Positions 8,276-16,788 of a stretch of DNA of 64,000 nucleotides are shown here, piece by piece. The notes beneath the pieces are model-generated. The model was not told the origin of the DNA and did no database searches. It saw only the letters and a program-made list of their open reading frames with translations. The number at the start of each line of letters is the position of its first letter. Position 1 is the first letter of the stretch. The translations under genes and the position numbers were made by a program. Where the stretch lies: positions 124,001 to 188,000 of the forward strand of contig JAFABB010000051.1 of assembly GCA_023426245.1 (NCBI GenBank), given 5' to 3'. This stretch comes from Bacillota bacterium. GTDB taxonomy: Bacteria > Bacillota > UBA4882 > UBA8346.

Positions 8276-9382
8276 ATGGATAAAGTACGCATTGGCATTA
8301 TTGGCCTGGGAAATATCGGTTCGTTACATTTGCAATATATTTCCGAAGGGAAAGTGCCGGGTGGAGAGCTGGCGGCAGTTTGCGACAACAGACCGGAGCG
8401 GCTGCAGTGGGCAAGAGAAACGTTGGGTCCGGCGATTCAAGTTTATGACAATCCGGAGGCTTTTTTCAAATCCGGTGGAATGGACGGAGTTTTAATCGCC
8501 ACTCCTCATTATGCTCATCCGGAAATGGCCATTCAGGCTTTTGGTCACGGACTGCATGTTTTGATTGAAAAACCGGCCGGTGTATATTCCAAACAGGTCC
8601 GGCAGATGAACGAAGCCGCCCTCAAAAGCGGTAAAATTTTCGGGATTATGTACAATCAACGCACCAATCCCTTGTATCAAAAGCTAAGGAGCTTGGTTCA
8701 ATCGGGTGAACTTGGCGAGTTAAAGCGGACTCATTGGATTATCACCACCTGGTACCGTTCCCAGAGTTATTATGATTCGGGCGGTTGGCGCGCCACCTGG
8801 TCCGGTGAGGGTGGAGGTGTTCTTTTAAACCAATGTCCTCATCAAATGGATCTCTGGCAATGGATTTGTGGAATGCCCATCAAAACCCGGGCTTTTTGCG
8901 GGTTTGGAAAATATCACGCCATCGAGGTGGAAGATGATGTAACGGCTTACGTGGAATATGAAAATGGCGCCACCGGGGTCTTGATCACCTCAACAGGGGA
9001 AACTCCGGGAACGAACCGTTTTGAAATCATTGGCGACCGCGGCAAAGCAGTCATTGAAGAGGGAAAACTTTCTTTTTGGCAGCTTCGGGTGACGGAACGC
9101 CAATTTAACCGGGAATATCGGGGAGGTTTTGGTGAACCGGAGTGTTGGAAATGTGAAATTCCCATTACCGGACAGGAGACTGGACATGCCGGAATTACCA
9201 GCGATTGGGTAAGAGCTATTTTAAAGGGCACTCCGTTATTAGCGCCGGGAGTTGAGGGAATTAACGGCTTAGAGCTTGCCAATGCAATGTATTTATCGAC
9301 TTGGCTCGATAATTGGGTGCAGATTCCCGTTGATGAAGAACTTTATTTCAAGAAATTGCAAGAGAAAATTTCAAATCATTGA
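8276..9382 (+). CDS. Gfo/Idh/MocA-family oxidoreductase
   Basis: This 368-residue family member is only weakly like its neighbour. The NAD(P)-binding motif GIIGLGNIGSLH is at residues 7-18, the catalytic motif EKPAG is near 97, and LLNQCPHQMDLWQW holds the active-site His. An AGGAGGAT site precedes ATG 8276, 12 bases after the preceding gene. It is the last gene of the sugar operon I can support. Together with the first oxidoreductase it probably converts the imported sugar to a common intermediate. Which of the many family activities (inositol, scyllo-inosose, glucose or amino-sugar oxidation) it has cannot be decided here. Confidence 0.92.
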   Translation: MDKVRIGIIGLGNIGSLHLQYISEGKVPGGELAAVCDNRPERLQWARETLGPAIQVYDNPEAFFKSGGMDGVLIATPHYAHPEMAIQAFGHGLHVLIEKPAGVYSKQVRQMNEAALKSGKIFGIMYNQRTNPLYQKLRSLVQSGELGELKRTHWIITTWYRSQSYYDSGGWRATWSGEGGGVLLNQCPHQMDLWQWICGMPIKTRAFCGFGKYHAIEVEDDVTAYVEYENGATGVLITSTGETPGTNRFEIIGDRGKAVIEEGKLSFWQLRVTERQFNREYRGGFGEPECWKCEIPITGQETGHAGITSDWVRAILKGTPLLAPGVEGINGLELANAMYLSTWLDNWVQIPVDEELYFKKLQEKISNH

Positions 9383-9764
9383 ATATTCCAGCGCGATGAG
9401 AAGTCCGCCGGCAGTGTGCCCGGTTCGGCGAAGGATATCCGGTTCCATCGGATTGCCACCGGACCGGGCTATTTCATCGCTGCCCCGGATGGGTTGGGCA
9501 GAAGGATTGTTCAATAAGCTGAACATTCAGACTACTCATGATTACCGCCAGTTTGAGTGAACGCACCGATTAAAAAACAAACCTCGATGCTAAAGATATC
9601 AAAGACCTGGGAAAAATACATTATCCTTTAATTTCGAAGGCTGTTGATGAAAACTCATTGACAGCCTTGTTGATAAACTGGATGAAGGTAATTTGGGTAT
9701 TTTATCGAAATAGTATCATGAAACTTTATCAATGGAAAGCTCTAAAAAGGGGATTATATTTCTC
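9383..9764. other. Gap with decayed coding traces and a strong hairpin
   Basis: There is no intact gene here. Short runs look like remnants of coding sequence, for example IATGPGYFIAAPDGLGRRIV ending at a TAA near 9517, and DLGKIHYPLISKAVDEN followed after a shift by LVDKLDEGNLGILSK. I do not recognise the parent genes. A 14-bp stem with an AAAC loop lies at 9637-9668 (AAGGCTGT paired with ACAGCCTT and extended inward with two wobble pairs). No T-run follows it. Confidence 0.4.
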
Positions 9765-10463
9765 ATGTGCGAGAGAACTAAGAAAATCAAGATCAAAATC
9801 ATGAAGGATGGGCCTTATATTGTTTCGGGCAATCTTCATTTAGCCGAAAAGATAATCATTCCCAAGGGAAGAGGATATGAATTAAAAAATGGACGTGAAT
9901 TCCACACCTCGGCAGAATTTGCCCTCTGCCGTTGCGGAAGGTCAAGAAACAAGCCTTATTGCGATGGAGTCCATGGAAAGATCGATTTTGACGGAACGGA
10001 AACTGCTTCAAAAGATCGTTATGAAGAGCGGGCAGAATTAATTGAAGGTCCGGGTCTTGACCTATTGGACGATAATCGTTGCGCTTTCGCGCGTTTTTGT
10101 CATCGTGAAAAAGGAGATGTATGGGAACTGGTAAGCAACTCCGATGATCCGGCGGCAAAAGAGGAAGCCGTCATAGCGGCCAATGAATGTCCGACAGGAC
10201 GATTGGTTGCTGTTGATAAAGATGGAAAGAGGATTGAACCCGAGTATGAACCATCCGTTGAAATCCTTCAGGATCCTGAAAGAGGAGTAAGCGGTGGAAT
10301 ATTTGTTAAAGGAAATATTCCCATCGAATTTTCAGACGGGCATATCAATGAACCCAGAAATAGAGTGGTGCTATGCCGCTGTGGCCAATCAAAGAATAAA
10401 CCATTTTGCGATGCTACTCATGTGTCGATAAAATTTTGTGATCAAAAGTCGAATCTGCGCTAA
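9765..10463 (+). CDS. Double-CDGSH iron-sulfur protein
   Basis: This protein has two CDGSH-type zinc-finger motifs that each bind a [2Fe-2S] cluster by three Cys and one His. The first has C55, C57, C66, H70 (CRCGRSRNKPYCDGVH) and the second C204, C206, C215, H219 (CRCGQSKNKPFCDATH), counted from ATG 9765. Between them a segment with C106, C112 and C142 (NECPTGRL) resembles the divergent iron-sulfur YjdI-type domain. The role is presumably electron transfer or cluster handling in redox stress. ATG 9765 fits the family N-terminus best; ATG 9732 is possible. The OsmC-like gene follows and overlaps only if its longer start is used, so the two are probably cotranscribed. Confidence 0.9.
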   Translation: MCERTKKIKIKIMKDGPYIVSGNLHLAEKIIIPKGRGYELKNGREFHTSAEFALCRCGRSRNKPYCDGVHGKIDFDGTETASKDRYEERAELIEGPGLDLLDDNRCAFARFCHREKGDVWELVSNSDDPAAKEEAVIAANECPTGRLVAVDKDGKRIEPEYEPSVEILQDPERGVSGGIFVKGNIPIEFSDGHINEPRNRVVLCRCGQSKNKPFCDATHVSIKFCDQKSNLR

Positions 10464-10479
10464 AGAAGGAGGAAGTTCA

Positions 10480-10884
10480 ATGAATGCTCAACTGATTTGG
10501 GATGGGAAAATGGGTTTTACGGCAAGCGGTGATACCGGTCATCAAGTTAAAGTGGATACCGATAGTGAGGTTGGAGGTTCTGATTCCGGCGCCAGGCCCA
10601 TGGAATTTTTGTTATTTGGTTTAGGGGGATGTTCCGGCGCGGATGTGGTGTCGATTATGCGAAAGATGCATCAGGAACTGGAGAAATTGACCATTTCCAT
10701 CCGTTCCGAACGTGCGCCTGAACATCCAAAACGTTTCACGGATATTCACATGATTTATTGTATGAGCGGAAAGAATCTTGATTTCGAAAAAGCCAAGCAT
10801 GCCGTGGAGCTATCCCAAACCAAATATTGTTCGGCTGCGGGATCGTTAAATGCCAAAATTACCTTTGAATTAATCATTGAATAG
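10480..10884 (+). CDS. OsmC-family peroxiredoxin-like protein
   Basis: This 134-residue protein of the OsmC/YhfA family reduces organic hydroperoxides or has a related thiol function. The two redox Cys are in FGLGGCSGADVV (C51) and QTKYCSAAGSL (C117), spaced as in the family. I use ATG 10480 because AAGGAGGAAG precedes it; an earlier ATG at 10438 would lie inside the CDGSH gene. With the CDGSH protein upstream and a ferritin convergent downstream, the locus looks like a redox and iron protection set. Confidence 0.9.
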   Translation: MNAQLIWDGKMGFTASGDTGHQVKVDTDSEVGGSDSGARPMEFLLFGLGGCSGADVVSIMRKMHQELEKLTISIRSERAPEHPKRFTDIHMIYCMSGKNLDFEKAKHAVELSQTKYCSAAGSLNAKITFELIIE

Positions 10885-10921
10885 CTTGTTTAATTTGGGA
10901 TCTTCACGATTTGTCTGGTGA

Positions 10922-11458
10922 CTAAATCGCCGCCTGATAAGCCAAAGGGTCGAGGGGCGAACCTGCCGGGAAAACCCGCGTTCCCAGTTCACGGTCTAGC
11001 AATAACAGACCTTCCTTGGAATCATTCACCGGGTTTACTTGTTCTGCAATTTTTTGCGAGTCCGCCTCTTCCTGAACTTGCTCATTTATAAACCAGCTCA
11101 GTAAAGGCTCGGCGGTATATTCATTCTCCTCCCGGACCGCTTTCATTAGCCCGCCGATCTTTTCGGTGATAAAAACCTCATGCTGATAAGCTGCTTCCCA
11201 AGCCTCCGCCGGAGAGTTCCAGGAAGTCTGCAATTGTTTTAAATCCAATAGTTCCACCAAGCCGCCCCGGTTGATAATGTAATCGAAGAATTTCATGGCG
11301 TGGGTCATTTCTTCATGGGCCTGGCAGCGCATCCAATGGGCCATCCCGTCTAAGTTTGCCGAATGAAAATAGGCGGCCATGGAGAGATAGATATAATAGG
11401 ATTCCAATTCATTCTTAATCTGTTGATTCATCAAATCTTTGATTCTTTGGTTAATCAT
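10922..11458 (-). CDS. Ferritin (FtnA type)
   Basis: This 178-residue non-haem ferritin is expected to form a 24-subunit shell that oxidises Fe(II) and stores it. The ferroxidase ligands are visible: E17 (KNELESYY), E50 and H53 (AHEEMTHAMKF), a Glu near 93 and the EQVQEEAD helix near 125-132. The length matches the FtnA family. It is convergent with the OsmC gene, with a 37-base gap. The last 15 residues (FPAGSPLDPLAY) are longer than in E. coli FtnA but common in Bacillota ferritins. Confidence 0.93.
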   Translation of the reverse strand: MINQRIKDLMNQQIKNELESYYIYLSMAAYFHSANLDGMAHWMRCQAHEEMTHAMKFFDYIINRGGLVELLDLKQLQTSWNSPAEAWEAAYQHEVFITEKIGGLMKAVREENEYTAEPLLSWFINEQVQEEADSQKIAEQVNPVNDSKEGLLLLDRELGTRVFPAGSPLDPLAYQAAI

Positions 11459-11677
11459 CGATTCATCACCGCCTTTAGCTCTTTTGAAGCATTATTTGAA
11501 ATTATTATTGGATGGTTTGAATCTTAATATTCATTGTATAAAAAAAGGATCCGGGTGAATTCCCTGGGCAAATTTTTCCCTTTCCAGCGGTTATTCTTAT
11601 CCCTAACACACTGATGTTGTTCTACCCCCCCTCGTCCCAACATAAATTGTATTAAATAGGATGGGGGTGTTTTATGG

Positions 11678-12604
11678 ATGCGGCAATATACTGTGAAAAA
11701 TTTTTGGACCGCTGTTGAAGCCAATTTGGTGACGGCCGCACTTTGGTGCATCGGATTTACCTTGATCTGGATTCTGATCTCGATCGGACTTTACGCCGTG
11801 GAAGGAAGCAAGAGTTACTTTGAGATTCATGCGGTTCTATATTTTAAAATCATTTTGGCGGCTGTCATTTTTCTGGGCCGTTATTTATTGTTTGCACAGT
11901 ACCGGCATGAAAAATGGCTTGGCTCAATGATAGGTATTTCTTTTTTGTTCGCTTTGGGAGGGCAATGGAATGAATTTCTAAAAGAAGGATTCCAATGGTA
12001 TTATGGAGTATTGAAAGGATTGGATTCAATCCTCTGGGGATTGTATGCCGGGGTATGCTTCGAGAATATAAGCGGTTTGTTTGTTTTTTGGCTGCATGCT
12101 TCGAAGAAAAACGGCGCCGAATTACGACAATTTCTCGGTACACTCCGGCAAGACGCGGTATCTTTCGGAATTATACTGACTTTTTTGGCGGGTTTGGTAT
12201 ATTATTATTTGACCAGTTTTTATTTGTTGGATACGCTTTTTTATAGTTATTTACTTTTCGGGTTGGTCATTGGCACCGGACTAGGTTTCTATGGCTGCGC
12301 CCAAATCAAAATAAACCGTTGGATCCATCAAGACATTGCCTTACTTGATGGGGAGATCGATCGGTATATTCAATGGCAATCCATGGCGCGTCCGCAAGAT
12401 CAGGGTGGAGAATATGAGGTTTTGGATTTAGAAAGTAAATTAGCATGGCTTCAATATTTGACCTTGATCCGAAATTACCTGATTCAGATGGGACGGCCCA
12501 GGTTTCCTTGGCAAATATGGTGCAGTTATTTGATATTCAGCGGATTTATCTTAATCATCCCCTATGTTTTCGGGCTGGCGGTTCAAGTAGGCTCCTTCAA
12601 ATGA
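11678..12604 (+). CDS. Integral membrane protein of unknown function
   Basis: I do not recognise this 308-residue protein. It has about seven or eight hydrophobic segments: near residues 20-40, 52-72, 83-97, 115-138, 157-178, 186-205 and 282-303. The region around 205-270 is soluble and charged. No enzyme motif is apparent. A GGGGGTG site precedes the ATG. It lies directly upstream of zapA with a gap of 80 bases, which is a weak hint of an envelope or division role. Confidence 0.65.
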   Translation: MRQYTVKNFWTAVEANLVTAALWCIGFTLIWILISIGLYAVEGSKSYFEIHAVLYFKIILAAVIFLGRYLLFAQYRHEKWLGSMIGISFLFALGGQWNEFLKEGFQWYYGVLKGLDSILWGLYAGVCFENISGLFVFWLHASKKNGAELRQFLGTLRQDAVSFGIILTFLAGLVYYYLTSFYLLDTLFYSYLLFGLVIGTGLGFYGCAQIKINRWIHQDIALLDGEIDRYIQWQSMARPQDQGGEYEVLDLESKLAWLQYLTLIRNYLIQMGRPRFPWQIWCSYLIFSGFILIIPYVFGLAVQVGSFK

Positions 12605-12684
12605 AGGAGTTTTTTAATTGGAAATATAAATTTATTATGTTGGACTTCGGGAATTTGCCGATACCGATAATAGAGGTGTTAAAA

Positions 12685-12957
12685 ATGATAGAACGCAGAA
12701 ACCCCGAAACCGAAGAGGGGCGCTTTATTTTTCGAATCATGGGCGATGAATATGTGGTCAAGGGACAAGATGATCCGGCTTACATGGGACAAATCGTTTC
12801 TTATTTGGAAACCATAACCGATTCAATCATCGCTGCCAATCCTAAATTAAGCAAATGCCAAGTAGCGGTGCTTGCCGGGTTGAAAATAGCGGATGAATTT
12901 CATAAATTGCGTCAAGAATATCAATGCCTGGATCAACTTTTAAAAGAAGCGCGGTAA
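12685..12957 (+). CDS. zapA: Cell division protein ZapA
   Basis: This 90-residue small coiled-coil protein promotes FtsZ bundling at the division ring. It shows the ZapA pattern: FIFRIMGDEYVVKGQDDPAYM (globular head), then a long helix SIIAANPKLSKCQVAVLAGLKIADEFHKLRQEYQCLD. I start at ATG 12685, six bases after GAGGTG (12673-12678). An open frame continues upstream to 12445 inside the membrane-protein gene but has no matching site. In many Bacillota zapA precedes cvpA and mutS2; here a CvpA-like gene follows but mutS2 does not. Confidence 0.85.
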   Translation: MIERRNPETEEGRFIFRIMGDEYVVKGQDDPAYMGQIVSYLETITDSIIAANPKLSKCQVAVLAGLKIADEFHKLRQEYQCLDQLLKEAR

Positions 12958-13060
12958 CAACTGAAAGTTCGAAGTATGAAGTTTCAAGTGAAAAAGTTAC
13001 CAGTGGAAAAATTTGGACTTTGAGCTTTTTCGAGATTGAACCATGAACCTTGCAACGGAT
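12958..13060. repeat. Degenerate GAAGTTN-type short repeats
   Basis: The gap between zapA and the next gene holds a degenerate run of related units about seven bases long (GTTCGAA, GTATGAA, GTTTCAA) and a later set in the opposite sense (TTTGAGC, TTGAACC, ATGAACC, TTGCAAC). This is the same style of low-complexity heptamer repeat seen at 41466-41587 and 61721-61860, with a different unit. No gene is visible. Confidence 0.4.
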
Positions 13061-13082
13061 TTCACATAGGAGGATTGAACGA

Positions 13083-13895
13083 TTGAATTGGGTTGATTGG
13101 TTGATAGGCGGATGTTTTCTTTGGCTGATTTTTCGCGGTTATTGCAAAGGATTTGTGGAGCAACTTTTTGGGCTTTTGGGAAGTGTTTGCGCCCTGGTTT
13201 TAGGGTTTTATTTTTATCAAAAGGCCGGCAGCTATATTGCTTCCAATATTCATCTTTCAACGCCGCTTGCGAATATGATTGGCTTTATTCTCATTGTCGT
13301 CGGCATCAGCGGAACCGTTGCCTATATTGGTAAGTATTGGCATGAAATGCATAAGAACGAACCGGTTGCTTTGATTGACGGAGCACTGGGAGCCATATTG
13401 GGAGCATTTAAAGCGGCTGTGATTTTAATCATGATTTTGTTAATGATTGTTGCCTTGCCATGGAATTTCTTTCATGCTCCGCTTGAAGCCTCGACCTTTG
13501 CCGGAGATTTATTACGTTTGGCCCCCTATTTTTATTTATTGCAAGATCATTCCCTGCCGGCGGATATTCCCAGGTTGGTTGTTTCCCCGGAAGGTTTGCA
13601 GCTGCGGACCATGAGGGAACAAAAGCTCGAAGGGGCAACCTGTCTGGCCTGCGGAGCCAAAGTCCGTTATCTGGGGTTTGTCAAAGCGGGCTTATCGTAT
13701 TATCCCCAAACGTATTGCCCAAAATGCCACCGGACCAGTGACGGCTGTTTAACATTTGAAGGATACCATGCCATTTATGGGGTATGCCCTTATGAACGGC
13801 TGGGAACCATGGGAGTTATCGATTGTAAAGTATGGCCCAATCTTAAGCCCACCAGTGTCCATGGTAAATGCCCGGTTTGCGGACGGACCCAGTAA
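13083..13895 (+). CDS. CvpA-like membrane protein with cysteine-rich C-terminal domain
   Basis: The first 130 residues are a CvpA-type membrane domain with four helices (NWVDWLIGGCFLWLIFRGYCKG start, then VCALVLGFYFY, LANMIGFILIVVGI, and AILGAFKAAVILIMILLMIV). The region after about residue 180 carries nine Cys: C187/C190, C212/C215, C222, C235, C248, C263/C266, counted from TTG 13083. The CxxC pairs suggest two zinc ribbons. TTG 13083 is chosen because AGGAGG (13068-13073) lies nine bases before it and the protein then starts at the CvpA motif. CvpA proteins are about 160 residues, so the cysteine tail is an added domain. The function of the combination is unknown. Confidence 0.72.
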   Translation: MNWVDWLIGGCFLWLIFRGYCKGFVEQLFGLLGSVCALVLGFYFYQKAGSYIASNIHLSTPLANMIGFILIVVGISGTVAYIGKYWHEMHKNEPVALIDGALGAILGAFKAAVILIMILLMIVALPWNFFHAPLEASTFAGDLLRLAPYFYLLQDHSLPADIPRLVVSPEGLQLRTMREQKLEGATCLACGAKVRYLGFVKAGLSYYPQTYCPKCHRTSDGCLTFEGYHAIYGVCPYERLGTMGVIDCKVWPNLKPTSVHGKCPVCGRTQ

Positions 13896-14253
13896 AACAG
13901 GGGAATTTATGATTTCTTCAAACCGGGTCCATATTCTCAGGGATTCGATTCTTCTTTCCCGGGGTCCTGTTGGTAGAAGCCAAATCAATCCCGCAACCGC
14001 CCCAAAAGGTAGTGTTTTTTCCAGATCTTATTTTCTTCGATATCCTCAAACTTCGCTCCAAACCGACCAATGATATTTCAGCGAAACATAAACCAATAAA
14101 ATAAGGTTTTATTTTTGCATTGGAGTCTTATCGGGTTTCATGTCTTTTTCAGATTGAAAGAATATACTGGACCTAAGTTAAGTCAGCCTTACCTTTCATT
14201 TTTAGCAGCAGAGCGTACTTCGGTCAAACCCGGTAAAGATTGGTGAAGCCCAT
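13896..14253. other. Gap without a recognisable gene
   Basis: Nothing coding can be supported. An AT-rich hairpin AATAAAA/TTTTATT followed by TTT near 14094-14116 could terminate the zapA-cvpA transcript. AACAGG at 13896-13901 and CCTGTT at 13966-13971 form a loose inverted repeat. The last 100 bases must hold the promoter of the following deacetylase gene but no clear boxes are seen. Confidence 0.35.
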
Positions 14254-15102
14254 ATGAAATACTTAATTGTAAATGCTGATGATTACGGACTTGACGAATG
14301 TATCAATCAGGCCGTTATTCTCGCATACCGCCAAGGAATTGTAACCAGTACGACAATTCTGGCCAATGGAGATGCCTTCCACTCCGGAATTAAGAGTTTA
14401 AGAGAGAATTCAGGACTCGGAGTCGGCGTCCATTTAACCTTGGTAAACGGCAACCCATTAAGCCGTCCGGAAGAAATACCCACCCTGATAAATGGTGAAG
14501 GTAAATTTTTTAACAGTTATCAAGAATTTATCCCGCGATTTCTATCCGGGAAAATAAAATTAAAAGAGATCCGGACGGAATGGGCGAAACAGATTTCCCG
14601 TGTTAGGGAACAAGGCATCCCCATCGATCATTTGGATAGTCATCAACATCTCCATGTTTTTCCCGGAATCAATCAGGTGACCGCGGAATTGGCCGGGGAA
14701 TTCGGTATTGGGAGAATTCGCCTGCCCCGGGAAAAATTGATATTTTATGGAGGAACAGTACCCGCGCCAGGCAGATTGTTGGCCCGGAATGCCCTTTCCT
14801 GTGTAAGCGGACTTTCAAAACCTTGTTTTTCAAAGCAGTGCTTATTAATGCCCGAGCACTTTTATGGCATGCTTTGGGGTGGCCATTTAAACCAGGCAAA
14901 ACTTAAAACCATCGTTCGGCATTTACCGGAAGGGGTTTCGGAAATAATGACTCACCCGGGATTATCCGGCGAAACTTTGGAACGGAAATTTCCCTGGGGT
15001 TATCAATGGGAAGCAGAACTAGCCGCCCTGACATCTATGGAAGTAAGAGCCATGATCGATCAGCAGAAAACTAAATTAATTCCTTATGAAGCTCTGGAAT
15101 AG
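14254..15102 (+). CDS. YdjC/ChbG-family deacetylase (NaxD-like)
   Basis: This 282-residue enzyme is of the YdjC (ChbG/HpnK) carbohydrate deacetylase family. Metal-binding residues are visible: the Asp pair in VNADDYGLDE at residues 6-15 and the His pair in DSHQHLHVFP near 130-139. Relatives remove N-acetyl groups from chitooligosaccharides, from acetylglucosaminyl hopanoids (HpnK) or from undecaprenyl-phosphate-GalNAc (NaxD). The next three genes encode a GT39 transferase, a GT2 polyprenyl-phosphate sugar transferase and an epimerase, which matches the NaxD setting best. It sits 18 bases ahead of the GT39 gene. Lipid-carrier-linked N-acetylhexosamine is thus the inferred substrate. Confidence 0.85.
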   Translation: MKYLIVNADDYGLDECINQAVILAYRQGIVTSTTILANGDAFHSGIKSLRENSGLGVGVHLTLVNGNPLSRPEEIPTLINGEGKFFNSYQEFIPRFLSGKIKLKEIRTEWAKQISRVREQGIPIDHLDSHQHLHVFPGINQVTAELAGEFGIGRIRLPREKLIFYGGTVPAPGRLLARNALSCVSGLSKPCFSKQCLLMPEHFYGMLWGGHLNQAKLKTIVRHLPEGVSEIMTHPGLSGETLERKFPWGYQWEAELAALTSMEVRAMIDQQKTKLIPYEALE

Positions 15103-15120
15103 TTCAGAGTTGGGAGGTCA

Positions 15121-16776
15121 ATGAGGATGTTCAAAAATTCCAATAAGATTTTTCTTGGTTTATTGCTCCTGTGTATTTATTCTTTTTTTGTTTTTAATAG
15201 TTATCTTCATATTACAGATACCGTAGAATCCAATTACGCTTTGACCGCAAAGGAAATGGTACTCTCCGGAGACTGGATGTCCCCTCGCATTTATGGCCAT
15301 TTTTGGTATGACAAACCGGTTTTTTTCTATTGGCAAATTGCTTCGGCTTTTAAACTGTTTGGCTTCCATGAGTTTGCTGCCCGGTTTTGGCCGGCCCTGA
15401 TGGGAGTTTTTTCGCTTTTATTGATGCTCTGGTTTGGCAGTAAGTTGTTCCCCGGTCAATCGGTAGGGCTCACCGGCGCCTTGATTCTGGGAACCAGTTT
15501 CGAATTTTGGATGATTGCCAAATTCATCATCACTGATATGACACTTTTTTTCTTTTTCAATGGAGCCCTCGCCTGCTTTTTGCTGGCCTATCGCGGCGGT
15601 CCCCGGGAGAAAAATTATTATTACCTGTTCTATATTTTTTGCGGTTTGGCCACGCTCACCAAAGGGCCCATAGGATTTCTGCTGCCCGGCCTGATAGTCC
15701 TAGTGTTCTTATGCTGGACCCGAAACGGGTCTGAATTGAAACAAATGAAAATCATACCGGGAATTCTTTTGTTTCTTGCTGTTACAATCCCCTGGTATCT
15801 TGGAATGTATCTCCAACATGGACGAGCTTTCATCCTTAACTTTTTTGGAGTGCATAATTATTTACGGGCCACGGTTTCCGAACATCCTAAAGACAATGTA
15901 TTTTACTATTATTTTTTTATCCTGTTGGTTGGCTTTTTCCCCTGGATTGCCTTTTTGCCACAGACTATCAAAAATTTATGGCCAAAGGGCAAGGGGTTGC
16001 ATCATGGCGATTCGGATACTAAGTTTCTGATCGCTTGGATAGTAGTAGTCTTTATGTTTTTTCAGTTAATAGCGACGAAGTATCCCACATATACCTTTGC
16101 CATTTTGTTTCCACTTTCTTTATTGACAGCCCGGTTTTTTGAAACGCGAAGAGAAATGCCGGCTAAAAGATTTATTTGGTCTGGACTTGTCATTTTTTTA
16201 TTCACCGTCTTATTTCTGGGAGCAGCTTATTTTATATATCGTTCTCGGGACTCCTCCTGGGTAAGTTTGCTGCCGATGGTATTGCTCACCCTGATCGGCT
16301 TTGGTATCTGCCTTTATTTTGTTTTGGCGAAAAGCACTCAAAAGTTTTTGATGATCTTTCTGGCGATAATTTTAATATTCAATATCGTGGTCGTCAAAAC
16401 GTTATTGATTCCGATGTCTCAGTATCAGTCCGGGAAAACGATTTCCAGCAGCTTAAGAAGAATTTACCGTTCCGGCGATTTAGTAACCTCCTTTGGAACC
16501 TATCAAACCTCGGCGGTGTTTTATTCCGGGTATAAAATTTATGATTTAATCCATCGTGCCGGATTCAAGAATCAAAGTTTCAGTAACTTAAGTTGGGCCA
16601 GTAAATATGTAATGCCTTCGCTCCGCTGGGAAGATGTCCTACGAAGTCGCGCGAAACGGGTCTTCGTTATTATGCATCAAAAGGACTATCAAAAATTTAT
16701 GAAAGAATATCCAGTCCCCTGGAAAATCGTTCGGAGTACAGAAAGTGATTATTTATTGCAAAGAATCGATCAATAA
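15121..16776 (+). CDS. GT39 (ArnT/PMT-like) lipid-linked sugar transferase
   Basis: This 551-residue membrane glycosyltransferase has about 11-12 hydrophobic helices. The first periplasmic loop carries DTVESNYALTAKEM and YGHFWYDKPVFFYW, the acidic and Lys-Pro motifs of the ArnT/PMT fold that bind the lipid-phosphate sugar. A short soluble domain follows after residue 440. The enzyme would move a sugar from a polyprenyl phosphate onto lipid A, a wall polymer or a protein outside the cytoplasmic membrane. GGGAGG lies just before ATG 15121. It lies between the deacetylase and the GT2 gene and abuts the latter, which makes it the likely last step of this pathway. Confidence 0.9.
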   Translation: MRMFKNSNKIFLGLLLLCIYSFFVFNSYLHITDTVESNYALTAKEMVLSGDWMSPRIYGHFWYDKPVFFYWQIASAFKLFGFHEFAARFWPALMGVFSLLLMLWFGSKLFPGQSVGLTGALILGTSFEFWMIAKFIITDMTLFFFFNGALACFLLAYRGGPREKNYYYLFYIFCGLATLTKGPIGFLLPGLIVLVFLCWTRNGSELKQMKIIPGILLFLAVTIPWYLGMYLQHGRAFILNFFGVHNYLRATVSEHPKDNVFYYYFFILLVGFFPWIAFLPQTIKNLWPKGKGLHHGDSDTKFLIAWIVVVFMFFQLIATKYPTYTFAILFPLSLLTARFFETRREMPAKRFIWSGLVIFLFTVLFLGAAYFIYRSRDSSWVSLLPMVLLTLIGFGICLYFVLAKSTQKFLMIFLAIILIFNIVVVKTLLIPMSQYQSGKTISSSLRRIYRSGDLVTSFGTYQTSAVFYSGYKIYDLIHRAGFKNQSFSNLSWASKYVMPSLRWEDVLRSRAKRVFVIMHQKDYQKFMKEYPVPWKIVRSTESDYLLQRIDQ

Positions 16777-16788
16777 ATGGAGGCAAAA

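Noticed and set aside
9276..9560. 94-residue frame at the end of the second oxidoreductase gene
   Set aside because: It starts inside the conserved gene in another frame and has no site; the tail is better seen as decayed sequence.
12445..12684. N-terminal extension of zapA by 80 residues
   Set aside because: It overlaps the membrane-protein gene, has no family match and the GAGGTG site points to ATG 12685.
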